From: an uncultured Methanomassiliicoccales archaeon
Lineage (GTDB): Archaea; Thermoplasmatota; Thermoplasmata; SG8-5
DNA: 37,094 nucleotides
Direction: 5' to 3'
Assembly (NCBI GenBank): GCA_938004075.1
Contig: CALKWP010000154.1
Location: 1 to 37,094, forward strand
Of this stretch, positions 7,849 through 16,903 are shown in pieces. The notes beneath the pieces are model-generated. The model ran no database searches. It saw nothing but the letters and a program-made list of their open reading frames with translations, and had not been told where the DNA came from. Both the position numbers and the translations under genes were made by a program. Numbering within the stretch: the stretch's first letter is position 1; each line of letters begins with the position of its first letter.

Positions 7849-8964
7849 ATGGCCAAGGAAGTAACCAGCGCGGTCCACAAACCTTACGAGAACATGTGGG
7901 TTCTCAAAACTGATGACATGATTAAAGGTCTCACCTGGTGGTGGTGGTGGTGGATATTCTTCATCAAGGACCCTGACCACCCTGGCAAGACAAAACAGCT
8001 CATGATTCTCTGGTCCACAAAATACACGGATGACATAATGGTCATGGACCACAAGTGGAGCGTTTCCCGAATACCGACATGGGAAGGGGATGTGCTTAAA
8101 TTCAACGGCATGGTGGCCGCCTGGTGGTATGACGGGAAAGAGATGTACGATCCGTTAGTCCTGGAAGAGGCGGATTTCGAGGTGCGCCACAATGGTGACG
8201 ATGGCGAGCTGAATCCCATACTGAAGGGAACGGATTTCAGGTTCTTCGGAGGCCCGAAGAAATACACGGTCAATATCAAGGACAAGGACAACGACTTCCA
8301 TTTCGAGATGACGCCCTGGAACGATTACCTCCAGAAGCACAGGTTCAACGAGAACCAGTACACGAAGAAATACAGCTACAACATCATGAAGATTTTCGGA
8401 ATGAAGCTTACCGGCACCATCAAGGGCAAGCCAATCGAGGGGAGCGCGTACCATCAGCGTGTAACCGTGAACGCGCCCGCACCGCCATGGTACTGGGGCC
8501 TGGTGCATTGCGAGGACGGCTCATACATAGATTATTTCATGCCTTATATCGGGCCGCAGATATTCAGGAACGGCGTCAACCCGGAATCCCGGCTTGATTT
8601 CCTGGACATCCGCATGAGCAAGTCCATCCATTTTTACCACAAACCGACAAACAAGGAATACAGGTTCGACACCAAGCACACCAGGATACGCCACAGGGTC
8701 ATGGACGGCCTCCCGGTCTTTGAAATCACAGGGAAGGATGAGGAGAAGGAGTTCTTCCTGCGGCTGAAGGCCTACACACGCGCCTACTGGCGGTTCCAGC
8801 AGCCCCGCAGGATGGGCATGAAGTCCATACTCTATTACAATGAGTACCCTGCTGTTGTGGACGAGTTCCGGTTCAGGAAGCTGGACGGGTCGCTCGAAGT
8901 TGCGAAGAAGGACCTGGGCTTCACCGCAAGCAATTTCGAGCATGCGTGGGGGAAGCTGATTTAA
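7849..8964 (+). CDS. CrtC/AttH-like (lipocalin-type) protein with hexa-tryptophan motif
   Basis: 371 residues. Many Trp, Tyr and Asp residues and repeated beta-strand-like segments (VAAWWYDGKEMYDP, VNAPAPPWYWGLVHCEDG) resemble the AttH/CrtC hydratase-like fold, which acts on hydrophobic substrates such as carotenoids or prenylated lipids. I assign the family tentatively and do not know the substrate. Residues 30-35 are six consecutive tryptophans encoded by (TGG)6 at 7936-7953, followed by IFFIKDP. There is no signal peptide. The start at 7849 rests on the TATA spacing; the frame is open to 7774. No partner gene is obvious, since the upstream gene is divergent and the downstream gene is on the other strand. 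Confidence 0.6.
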   Translation: MAKEVTSAVHKPYENMWVLKTDDMIKGLTWWWWWWIFFIKDPDHPGKTKQLMILWSTKYTDDIMVMDHKWSVSRIPTWEGDVLKFNGMVAAWWYDGKEMYDPLVLEEADFEVRHNGDDGELNPILKGTDFRFFGGPKKYTVNIKDKDNDFHFEMTPWNDYLQKHRFNENQYTKKYSYNIMKIFGMKLTGTIKGKPIEGSAYHQRVTVNAPAPPWYWGLVHCEDGSYIDYFMPYIGPQIFRNGVNPESRLDFLDIRMSKSIHFYHKPTNKEYRFDTKHTRIRHRVMDGLPVFEITGKDEEKEFFLRLKAYTRAYWRFQQPRRMGMKSILYYNEYPAVVDEFRFRKLDGSLEVAKKDLGFTASNFEHAWGKLI

Positions 8965-9126
8965 TTACCGTTATTGGCACATTTCTTCTAAGTGATATAA
9001 TCCAGAACATGGGAGAACCATCGAATTGTGTATATTGGAAAGATTATGACTGATTGTGGGAGAAGCGAACCTAAACCCAGTGCAGCAATATTCTCACATC
9101 ATTGAAATAATGAAAAATTTAAAAGG

Positions 9127-9149
9127 GAGAGGGGGACTTGCCCCCTCTC
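9127..9149 (-). terminator. Hairpin terminator after the 1937-residue surface protein gene
   Basis: A 9-bp perfect stem (GAGAGGGGG with CCCCCTCTC) and a 5-nt loop starts 10 nt after the stop codon at 9159. On the minus strand it is followed by CCTTTTAAATTTTT. The rest of the 8965-9158 gap is AT-rich and shows no gene. Confidence 0.65.
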
Positions 9150-9158
9150 ATTTTCGTT

Positions 9159-12100
9159 CTACTGGATCTCTTCTTCGGCTGCTGGCTCGGATGCCGGCTC
9201 TGCAGCCGGTTCCGCCGGGGGTGCCGGCGTGACATCGCCTGTGGCCGGTGCTGCGGGATCCTTCTTTCCCCTGAGCAGGGACACGAGCAGGAGCACTGCC
9301 AGAACCACGATTATGACCACGAGTATCCACCAGTTGTTGGTGAAGAAGTTGGTCTCGGGCTCCTCTGGCTCTACCGGTTCCTCTGGCTCTGCAGGCTTTG
9401 GCATTGTGGTGAAGGTGGTTGTGTATGCCGCTGCCAATGGATTTCCGGCAATGTCTTTCGCCGAAACGCTCACGGTGACCGTGTATGTTGTGTTGTATGC
9501 GAAGTCACCGAACGCAACGGTTACATACCTGCCCGTGGCATCCCAGGTGAATCCGGTTATGTTGATGCCGCCGGAAATGCTGATTGCCGCTTCCACACTG
9601 GTCTGGTTCATTGGCTCGTCGAAGACGATCACAAGCGACCAGTCAATCGGAACGCCTGCAAGGTTTTCGCCCGGTGCCATGAGCAACACATTCGGTGATG
9701 TGACATCGACCACATGCACCCACATGATGTCTGAGCCGGAATTGCCTGCGGCGTCGAATATCACAAGGGTGACCTCGTATGAGCCTAGGCTCGGGAATGT
9801 GTAGTTGGGTGTCGAACCGAACAGGGCAATATCGTTTGTCCCATCATTGAAGGTCCATTCATAGGCAACCACCAGCACGTTATCTGTCGAGGCTGTGGCT
9901 GTGAAGAATGCTGTTCCGCCTTCAGGTATTGTCTGGTCCGGCCCTGCGTTGGCTACTGGCTCAGTGACATCGAGCACGGTTACGGTCAGTGTGTCATTTG
10001 CGGTGTTTCCCGCCGCGTCAGATACCACGAGTGTGACTGTGTAGACGCCAGGTTGCGCGAAGATGTATGTTGGGGTGGCGCCGTACAGAATCCTTGCGGT
10101 CCCGTCGACGAAGGTCCATGTGTAGTTCGTTATTCCCGCTGAGTCAGTGGATGCCGAGCCATTGAAGGCCACAACAGTGTCCTCATCGACAATCTTATCT
10201 GCGCCGGCATTCGCTACCGGTGGGTAGCTGTCTGTCACTGTGACGGTCATGTTGTCTGATCCGGTGTCTCCGAATATGTCCGTGACTGTCAATGTCACAT
10301 TGTAGATGCCCATATCAGAGAATGAGTAGTTCACGATATCGCCGTTCAGCGTTATGTTCGCGGTTCCATTGTTGAAAGTCCACACATATGAAACAAGCGG
10401 CGGCATATCATCGGTCGATGCCGTGCCGTTGAATATAACGAGCTCGTCCTGGCCGACGGTCTGATTGTCACCTGCCTCTGCAACCGGGGGCGGCGAGACG
10501 TAGTTCAATACGAGGACCACAGTCTTCACTTTGTTGATTGATTCTGTCTTTGACGCTGATGCCGGTGCCTTGGTTGCTGTAAAGCCATGTGCGGTGTAGT
10601 TGGTCCAAGCGGTCGCGTTCCTGTAGTATTCGCTCACGATTGCGCCTTTCCAGTGCCCGTCAAGCCCGGTCGTTCCCGTCGCGACGATGGCATTGGTCAC
10701 ATTCCTTACGGTGACCGCGCAGCCTGGCAGCGGGTTGCCTGATGCCTGGTGTATTGTCAGGACATCGAGAGTCCAGCGGACCAGCAATGTGCTGTCATCA
10801 GCATCTACCAGCGCCTTGTACCTGTCGAAGTAGGTGTCCAGCGCGTTCGCGTATGTCGCGTTCACAAGCTCAAGCTCGTAAAGGCTGCTCGGGTTGTCGA
10901 ACAGGCAGTTCGTCAGGCTGAGGGTCGCGTTGCGGGCGTAGAGGCCGGAGTACTCGTCCGGGTCTGGTATAACGCCGTAGATGTCGCCGGTGTTGTCGAT
11001 GAAGTCGGTGTTGGTTATCGTGCCGGTCACGCGGCCCGCGTCTGCAGCCAGGTATGCGCCATGCCATCCGTTGTCGTGTAAGTTGCAGTCGCTGATGACA
11101 ACATCCGCGTCGTTCGACGCGTTCACGAATATGCCCGCGCCTCTGTTGAAAGCGAACTCTGTGCCGGAAATGGTTGCGGTGACGTTAACAGCTTCCAGTG
11201 TGATGCCGTTTCCGTATGTGGACCATAGGGGATAGGTAGCGCATTCCTTCGCACCTATGACAGTTCCGCCAATGATGGAGAAATCTATGTCCTTCAGGGC
11301 GCCGACGTGGATAGCTGCGTTCACGCCGCCGTTCTCGATGCGGTTGTTGCTCATGGACACGGTCGCGTAGTCGTTGAGTATTCCATTATTTTCGCAAACG
11401 TAGCCGATGCGCACTCCAAGCACATTGTACGGGTTTGTGTCAGCGCAGTAGCCGAGCAGGTTGTTGTCGTTCATCTCAACTGTGATGACTTTTCCGCGAA
11501 CCTGGACTCCGTTTCCTTCGGTGCTGTCTGTGTAATATGCGTTGATGTTGTTGCCGTTTATCCTTGCGTTCGTCACTTCTGCCTGGGCTTCGGTGCCGTT
11601 GTCGTACTCTCCAAAGCCAACCGCGATGATGTGACCGAATTGAGCGCCGTCGCCGGTGTCAACCAGCGTTATGTCGTTGTTAAGGATATCCATGTCCATG
11701 GATGTGTTGGCGAAGGTCCTGATGACGCCGCCGATGTTTTGGTAATCCATCGTGCAAAGTATCTTGTTGTTCGTGATGTCCGCGATAAGGTTGTCAAGCA
11801 TGTTCCATTCAGGGTTCGGGTCGCTGCTCCTTCCGTCGGGGTAGCCGAGGCGGATGACGCCACCGATATCGCCATCATTGCTGTTGACTCTTATGTCATT
11901 GTTATCGATAATTGCGTTCAGCGTCTTGTTGCCGGACATCTTGATGATGCCGCCGATTCCTGAGCTGGAAGAATCCGTTATATCGCAGATGAAGCGGTTG
12001 TTGCGCACCACTGCTGTTGTATAGTTGGCAAGATTCGAACCGCTGTTCACGCCGCTCGGGCCGTTGTTGATGGCAAGCAAGGTTCCTGAACCGTAGGTTG

Positions 12101-14972
12101 TGAAGATGCTGTTGTCCTCGAAGTCAACGTCAACGTTGTTCCAGGCGTTGAACAGGAACGAGCCGCCCTGGTCGGGTCCGGTTCCGATGCTGTCGGCGTA
12201 CAGGTACCTGACAGTGTTGCGGAACACGTCAACCGTGGTGCTCTTGGATTTGCCGAGCAAGTCGTGTATCTCGCCGGCCTGGAAGAGGCCGCCGATTGAG
12301 ACGTATCCTGCCATGTTGATGTAGTTGTCGTTGAAAACAGCAGTGGTGGTGAACTCGCCGGCGAACCTGAACAGGCCGCCGACATCGATGTTCTGCGAAC
12401 TGGTGTACAGCTGCCTGAAGTCGAAGTTGTTTCTTAATGCCTCGACATTCACATGGTCGCAGTCGCGCGGGAGTTCTTCAGGCGTCTCAGGGTTCGTCCT
12501 GTCCGCCCTTAGCATGCTCAGACCGTTGATGTAATTGCCACTGTTGGAAATCGCGCGGACATCGTTGTCATTGATAGTCACATCGATGTTCTTCTCTGCG
12601 TGGAGAGTGCACATCCCGCCGACATTAATGGCTTGGTCGGTGGTGGTTGTGTAGCGATTTTCAAACAAAAATTTGTTCCTTGAGATGTCCATGCTGATTT
12701 CCTCGCAGACTATGCTGGTGTCTTCGCCAGTCGGGACCCAGCCTGCCCGGATCATTCCGCCGATGTCGATAGTATTGTCATCCTCGCGGATTGCCTTGAA
12801 GTCGTTGTCCACGAAGCTCATGTCGATGGAGTCCTTGCCTCCGACCTTGAACAGGCCGCCGATATAGACCGTTTTATCGAAATCATGGTACAGGAAATCG
12901 TTCCTGGCGACCTCGATGTTGTTCGTCACCGGAGCTGCAAGGAGGCCGGGGTTTCCTGACTCATCTGCTGCATAGCCGATCCTGAACCTCTCGCCCGGGG
13001 CCCAACTCCAGCCGCTGATGTTGGAGGAGCCAAGCTTGTTGTCCACTATCTTGACGTTGAGGATGTTGCTGGCATGGTACCACTCGCCGCCGTCGTTGCC
13101 CAGAATGGTGTTGTTGGCTACGAGGAGGTTCAAGTTGTAGGACGGTGTCAAGCCATGCTGATAGCCCGCCCAGATGCCTCCGCGGAAGTTCTGAATGATA
13201 TTGTTCCTCTCGATGGCTGCGTTCACTGTTCCCGTTGGCCCTGCGAGAAGATATATGGTTGAAGCTCCGTGTGTGGAGCCGGAACCGGTACTGTAAGGCT
13301 GGTAATTCTGCCATACATCGTTGTCATGTATGTCAGCATTCAGCAGCGAGTTGGCGTAGAATTCCATGCCGAACTCGTTCTCGGAAACATTGAGGTTATG
13401 GACTTCGACCCCTATGGTCTGGCCCCTGAATTGTATTGCCCTGTAATTGCCTGCAAATATGTTGTCATGCAGTTCATAGTTTATAGCGTATCCAGAGGTC
13501 GTCCTGTTCAGTATTGACAGGCCGGTGCCAGTGTTGTCCGTGATGTTGTTGTAAAGCAATGTCTCAGGCAGGCAGGAGTCGAAGAGCAGCGCGTATGCGT
13601 TCTCAGATATCAGGCTGTCTTCAATGTTGACGAAATTGGACCTGATATAAATCCCGGCCTTGCTCATGTCCGAAGCCGCATAGGAATATGCAGTGGCATT
13701 GTCTGCGCAGTCCATCCACCAGCCGGGCGTGCATATCGTCGCCGTGTCGGCCATGTTAAGCCATCTATGGCCCCATGCATTCACAGTGAGGCCGGAAATG
13801 TCCGTGCCCACTCCTCCGCTGTGCTTCGACAGGTTGGTTATGGTGGATGTGAGACCGCCCTCTCCCGCGCTTATGAAAAATTGCCCATAGGTCTTGGCGC
13901 AGTATGCATTGGCGAAGCCGGCGGCATGCAGTGCATCAGTTATCGAATTCTGTACGCAATACCAATATGGATATGTTCCATTCTGATAGTTGGACCTGAT
14001 TTTGATTGGGCCGACATTCTTGGTCACGCCGTTAATGGTGATCCTGAATGTTCCATCGTCGACTCCGTTGGTCCCATCATACCAATAATTGGGGTCAAAT
14101 GCTGTAGGAGATCCGAATTGAGCATCTCCGCCGTACACAAGGGCTGGCCGGACGGTCTCGCCCGAGATGTCAATACCGCTCGATGCGGTCGTGAGCGGTT
14201 CGATGGAAGAGGAAACGAACGGGTCCTCGTTCCCGGATGTCAGGTTGAAGGATGTGCCGGTCCATGTGCAAACCACAGAGTCGAAGTCAGGTATGTTAAG
14301 GCCATTAATGGAACTCTGTATTCGATTCGCCACATCTACCATATTGGTCAGGCTCCAGGCATAGGGGTACGCAAACACAATGTTTTTAATATCAGCCGTT
14401 TGGCCGTTAATGGTTATGCGGAATGATGCTTGCGGAGCCGAGCAATAGACACTAGCTATATTGTCCGGGTTGGCCCCTCCCAACAGGGAGGAGTCCTTTC
14501 CGACAGGCACCGCTCCGGCGTTGTGTATGGCGCTCCTGTCCACGTCGAAGTGCGCCCCGTCGCGGACATAGAAGTTGTATGGCAGCGCAGAGTCATTTGC
14601 CAATATCACGGATGCGTCCGTGTCGTTGGCATGCATCGGCGTGAAGCCATCACCGCCATCGAGGACGCGGAGGGTTCCGCCATTCCTTACCTCGATGAAG
14701 TTGCTCCATGTGACATTCATGTTCATCCATAGTGTTGTGTTGATCAGGGTAAGCACCCCGCCGCTCTGGATGGTAATGTTGCCCTGCGAATAAATTATGT
14801 CGTCCTCGAAGGTCTCAGCGGTTGTCACTACGTGGCCGCCGAAATCCCAGGTATAGACATCTGCGGGCTCATTCTCAGTGGGTGGCACGCTGGCCGATAC
14901 CACGAAACTGCTCCCTATCATCAATGCGACCATTGTGACGGCCGCAAAATATGTCATTAGCTGGTTTTTCAT
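9159..14972 (-). CDS. Giant anchored surface protein: tandem ITING domains, beta-helix, 3 PKD, Ig-like, C-terminal TM
   Basis: 1937 residues. Residues 1-27 are a signal peptide. Two related domains at about 183-271 and 308-394 each begin FRITING and end near DISG. About 400-1430 is a long right-handed parallel beta-helix rich in Asn/Asp, of the NosD/CASH type, with a recurring IGG(L/M/V/I) motif. Three PKD domains follow (each starting near VAxAGxDxxV and ending DxxGNxxxDxxxVxV), then an SbsA-like Ig domain (VFDEPMNQTSVEAAISISGG). A proline/glutamate linker leads to a transmembrane helix (WWILVVIIVVLAVLLLVSLL) and an Ala/Pro/Glu cytoplasmic tail. Many NxT/S sequons suggest N-glycosylation. 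It is exported and membrane anchored; the likely role is carbohydrate binding, adhesion or cell envelope. GGAGAG precedes the ATG by about 9 nt. Confidence 0.9.
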   Translation of the reverse strand: MKNQLMTYFAAVTMVALMIGSSFVVSASVPPTENEPADVYTWDFGGHVVTTAETFEDDIIYSQGNITIQSGGVLTLINTTLWMNMNVTWSNFIEVRNGGTLRVLDGGDGFTPMHANDTDASVILANDSALPYNFYVRDGAHFDVDRSAIHNAGAVPVGKDSSLLGGANPDNIASVYCSAPQASFRITINGQTADIKNIVFAYPYAWSLTNMVDVANRIQSSINGLNIPDFDSVVCTWTGTSFNLTSGNEDPFVSSSIEPLTTASSGIDISGETVRPALVYGGDAQFGSPTAFDPNYWYDGTNGVDDGTFRITINGVTKNVGPIKIRSNYQNGTYPYWYCVQNSITDALHAAGFANAYCAKTYGQFFISAGEGGLTSTITNLSKHSGGVGTDISGLTVNAWGHRWLNMADTATICTPGWWMDCADNATAYSYAASDMSKAGIYIRSNFVNIEDSLISENAYALLFDSCLPETLLYNNITDNTGTGLSILNRTTSGYAINYELHDNIFAGNYRAIQFRGQTIGVEVHNLNVSENEFGMEFYANSLLNADIHDNDVWQNYQPYSTGSGSTHGASTIYLLAGPTGTVNAAIERNNIIQNFRGGIWAGYQHGLTPSYNLNLLVANNTILGNDGGEWYHASNILNVKIVDNKLGSSNISGWSWAPGERFRIGYAADESGNPGLLAAPVTNNIEVARNDFLYHDFDKTVYIGGLFKVGGKDSIDMSFVDNDFKAIREDDNTIDIGGMIRAGWVPTGEDTSIVCEEISMDISRNKFLFENRYTTTTDQAINVGGMCTLHAEKNIDVTINDNDVRAISNSGNYINGLSMLRADRTNPETPEELPRDCDHVNVEALRNNFDFRQLYTSSQNIDVGGLFRFAGEFTTTAVFNDNYINMAGYVSIGGLFQAGEIHDLLGKSKSTTVDVFRNTVRYLYADSIGTGPDQGGSFLFNAWNNVDVDFEDNSIFTTYGSGTLLAINNGPSGVNSGSNLANYTTAVVRNNRFICDITDSSSSGIGGIIKMSGNKTLNAIIDNNDIRVNSNDGDIGGVIRLGYPDGRSSDPNPEWNMLDNLIADITNNKILCTMDYQNIGGVIRTFANTSMDMDILNNDITLVDTGDGAQFGHIIAVGFGEYDNGTEAQAEVTNARINGNNINAYYTDSTEGNGVQVRGKVITVEMNDNNLLGYCADTNPYNVLGVRIGYVCENNGILNDYATVSMSNNRIENGGVNAAIHVGALKDIDFSIIGGTVIGAKECATYPLWSTYGNGITLEAVNVTATISGTEFAFNRGAGIFVNASNDADVVISDCNLHDNGWHGAYLAADAGRVTGTITNTDFIDNTGDIYGVIPDPDEYSGLYARNATLSLTNCLFDNPSSLYELELVNATYANALDTYFDRYKALVDADDSTLLVRWTLDVLTIHQASGNPLPGCAVTVRNVTNAIVATGTTGLDGHWKGAIVSEYYRNATAWTNYTAHGFTATKAPASASKTESINKVKTVVLVLNYVSPPPVAEAGDNQTVGQDELVIFNGTASTDDMPPLVSYVWTFNNGTANITLNGDIVNYSFSDMGIYNVTLTVTDIFGDTGSDNMTVTVTDSYPPVANAGADKIVDEDTVVAFNGSASTDSAGITNYTWTFVDGTARILYGATPTYIFAQPGVYTVTLVVSDAAGNTANDTLTVTVLDVTEPVANAGPDQTIPEGGTAFFTATASTDNVLVVAYEWTFNDGTNDIALFGSTPNYTFPSLGSYEVTLVIFDAAGNSGSDIMWVHVVDVTSPNVLLMAPGENLAGVPIDWSLVIVFDEPMNQTSVEAAISISGGINITGFTWDATGRYVTVAFGDFAYNTTYTVTVSVSAKDIAGNPLAAAYTTTFTTMPKPAEPEEPVEPEEPETNFFTNNWWILVVIIVVLAVLLLVSLLRGKKDPAAPATGDVTPAPPAEPAAEPASEPAAEEEIQ

Positions 14973-15094
14973 ATTATACTCTCCTACTTCTTTATTATTT
15001 GTTATATCTTATGTATTATTTTAGGGTGATATTACAACGTAGTATTTTAACTATATGGGGTAAAATATTTATAATCGAAACTTAGAAAATAATC

Positions 15095-16903
15095 TTATTT
15101 TAATGTTTTCATCCTTTTAAATATGATCAGACAGATAACAATGGCTAGCACAATTATCACCAGGGTTATAAGCAGGATGGAGAAATTTGTTTCGGCAAAC
15201 TCATTTTCCGGTGTTTCTTCATCGAAATAAGCAATCGTTCTCGCGCTTGCCTCAGCAGAGCGAGGGGACTCGTTAGGTGGTTCGGCGGCGTCGCATGCGG
15301 TTATCCTATAATAATAAGCCGTGTTGTTTTCCAGGCCCGTGTCCACCCACCTGGTTTGATTCTTGCCAATGGCAGCCACCGAGGTATAATTAGCTCCAGG
15401 GACCTCTGTTCTGTAGACGATGTATCCGGCCAGGTCCGCTTCGGTGTTCGCGCTCCAGGTCAGGACCAGCTCACCCGTTTCGCTCGTGTTTGTTACAAAC
15501 AGGTTGCGAGGCATTGATGGTGCAATATCGTCCGTTACTGTAAATGCTGTCATGTTCCACAGGCCGAGGTTCCCTGAAGAGTCCATGGCGCGCAATTTGA
15601 ACAGATAGCTCGCAGGCACCCATGAGCCGAAGGCCAATTTTACGGACACGTTCTCTTCTGGTTCATTGTAGCTTCCGTCCACTGGCCTTGAGATGGTTGA
15701 GCCTCCAATATTCTCCGCCGTGCCTTGGCGTTCCACTGCCCACTCAACCGTTATTATGTTGGAATTCCCGGTCGCGACATCACTGAGTGTCGCATTGAAC
15801 CAGATTGCACCGATGGATAAGTTGGCGGGATATGATTGGGATGGCGCGGCGATGACATTTGGCGACTCATCGTCCGTTATGTTCAATTCCGCAGGCGACC
15901 ATTGGCACCAATTTCCCAGAGCGTCTTGTCCCCGGATCCATACATTGTAATGGCCTTTCGCCATATTGGATATATTGACTTTTGATGAAACATCTTCATT
16001 CGGGGAGTCGAAAGCGCCGTCAACCGCCAGCATTGCTGTGCAGGAGATAGAAGGTGATGGGGCGGTCGCATTTGCCTGCCATGCCGTGATCAGAAACTGC
16101 GCTCCTGTGATTGTGTTGTTCCCCGTCTGGAAGTCATCAACCGTAGCGTTGAGCCATATCGTGCTGGCTGATGTCCCTAACGAGTCGGATGGTCCGATGG
16201 GCATCAGCGTGACACCAGGGGCTGTGACATCGCTGATATTGGCAACGATTTGTGCCGAGGCATTCAAGGACAATGCCAGATAGCTGGTTGAGTATCCTTT
16301 CTTAGTCACATTGAGGTGGTAGGGGGTGCGATTGTCATATGTGTTGCCGACTCGCGTGCATTCCATGAGAATTACTATGGGGATCGTCCCGTCAAGCCGG
16401 GTGGTGCCGTTCAGAACAACAAGGCCTGATGAATCGGTCATGTTCGCCTGGGCTCCTGGCAATGGCAATCCCATGCTCTCGACCCGGATGTCAAGGTACC
16501 ATTCAACCTTCATCGATGAATCCGCTGAGACCTCATCCGCTCTATTTGAGCGAGTCGTGTTGACCAGGGATGCGATACTTGCCGATTCCATTTTCATCGG
16601 CATCACGCTGTTGATAGAGCTGTTTTGGAAGGTGGCATTCGCGCGGGTCAACTGAACCCCATTGGCGATGCCGGAAATGTTGATGCGCTCAGCGAGGATG
16701 GCGCCAACATATGATGCGGATAAACCCGATTCGGTGGACTGGATCGTCACGTTTGAAATACACAATGACTCGGAGTTGCGCATGGTGACGCCAGTTTTGC
16801 CCCCTTTGATGCTGGCATTTGTGATGGTTACCTCATCGGCGTCGGACACGAAAACCTGCCCGAGATTGGTCAGGTTGCCCACCGTTATGTTCAGGCCATC
16901 CAA
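15095..16903 (-). CDS. C-terminal part of a frameshifted NosD/FnIII surface protein
   Basis: This frame (ATG at 16903) is the continuation of the gene starting at 19317 and has no signal peptide, so it is unlikely to be made alone. It begins in the middle of a NosD repeat (LNITVGNLTNLGQVFVSD). It then carries Ig-like segments with paired VTxPGVTLMP / ITDDESPNVIAAPS / VTDDIAPSMPRN boundaries, one fibronectin type III domain (about 485-580, with LVLTWSANTEADLAGYIVYR) and a C-terminal transmembrane helix (ILLITLVIIVLAIVICLIIF) ending KRMKTLK. The anchor matches the neighbouring surface proteins. Adding one T to the T5 run (minus strand, bases 16923-16927) joins it in frame with the upstream part, giving about 1407 residues in total. 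Confidence 0.8.
   Translation of the reverse strand: MDGLNITVGNLTNLGQVFVSDADEVTITNASIKGGKTGVTMRNSESLCISNVTIQSTESGLSASYVGAILAERINISGIANGVQLTRANATFQNSSINSVMPMKMESASIASLVNTTRSNRADEVSADSSMKVEWYLDIRVESMGLPLPGAQANMTDSSGLVVLNGTTRLDGTIPIVILMECTRVGNTYDNRTPYHLNVTKKGYSTSYLALSLNASAQIVANISDVTAPGVTLMPIGPSDSLGTSASTIWLNATVDDFQTGNNTITGAQFLITAWQANATAPSPSISCTAMLAVDGAFDSPNEDVSSKVNISNMAKGHYNVWIRGQDALGNWCQWSPAELNITDDESPNVIAAPSQSYPANLSIGAIWFNATLSDVATGNSNIITVEWAVERQGTAENIGGSTISRPVDGSYNEPEENVSVKLAFGSWVPASYLFKLRAMDSSGNLGLWNMTAFTVTDDIAPSMPRNLFVTNTSETGELVLTWSANTEADLAGYIVYRTEVPGANYTSVAAIGKNQTRWVDTGLENNTAYYYRITACDAAEPPNESPRSAEASARTIAYFDEETPENEFAETNFSILLITLVIIVLAIVICLIIFKRMKTLK

Noticed and set aside
11307..11963. 218-codon plus-strand frame
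   Set aside because: Valine-rich shadow of the beta-helix region of the giant surface protein; no start signals or domain pattern.
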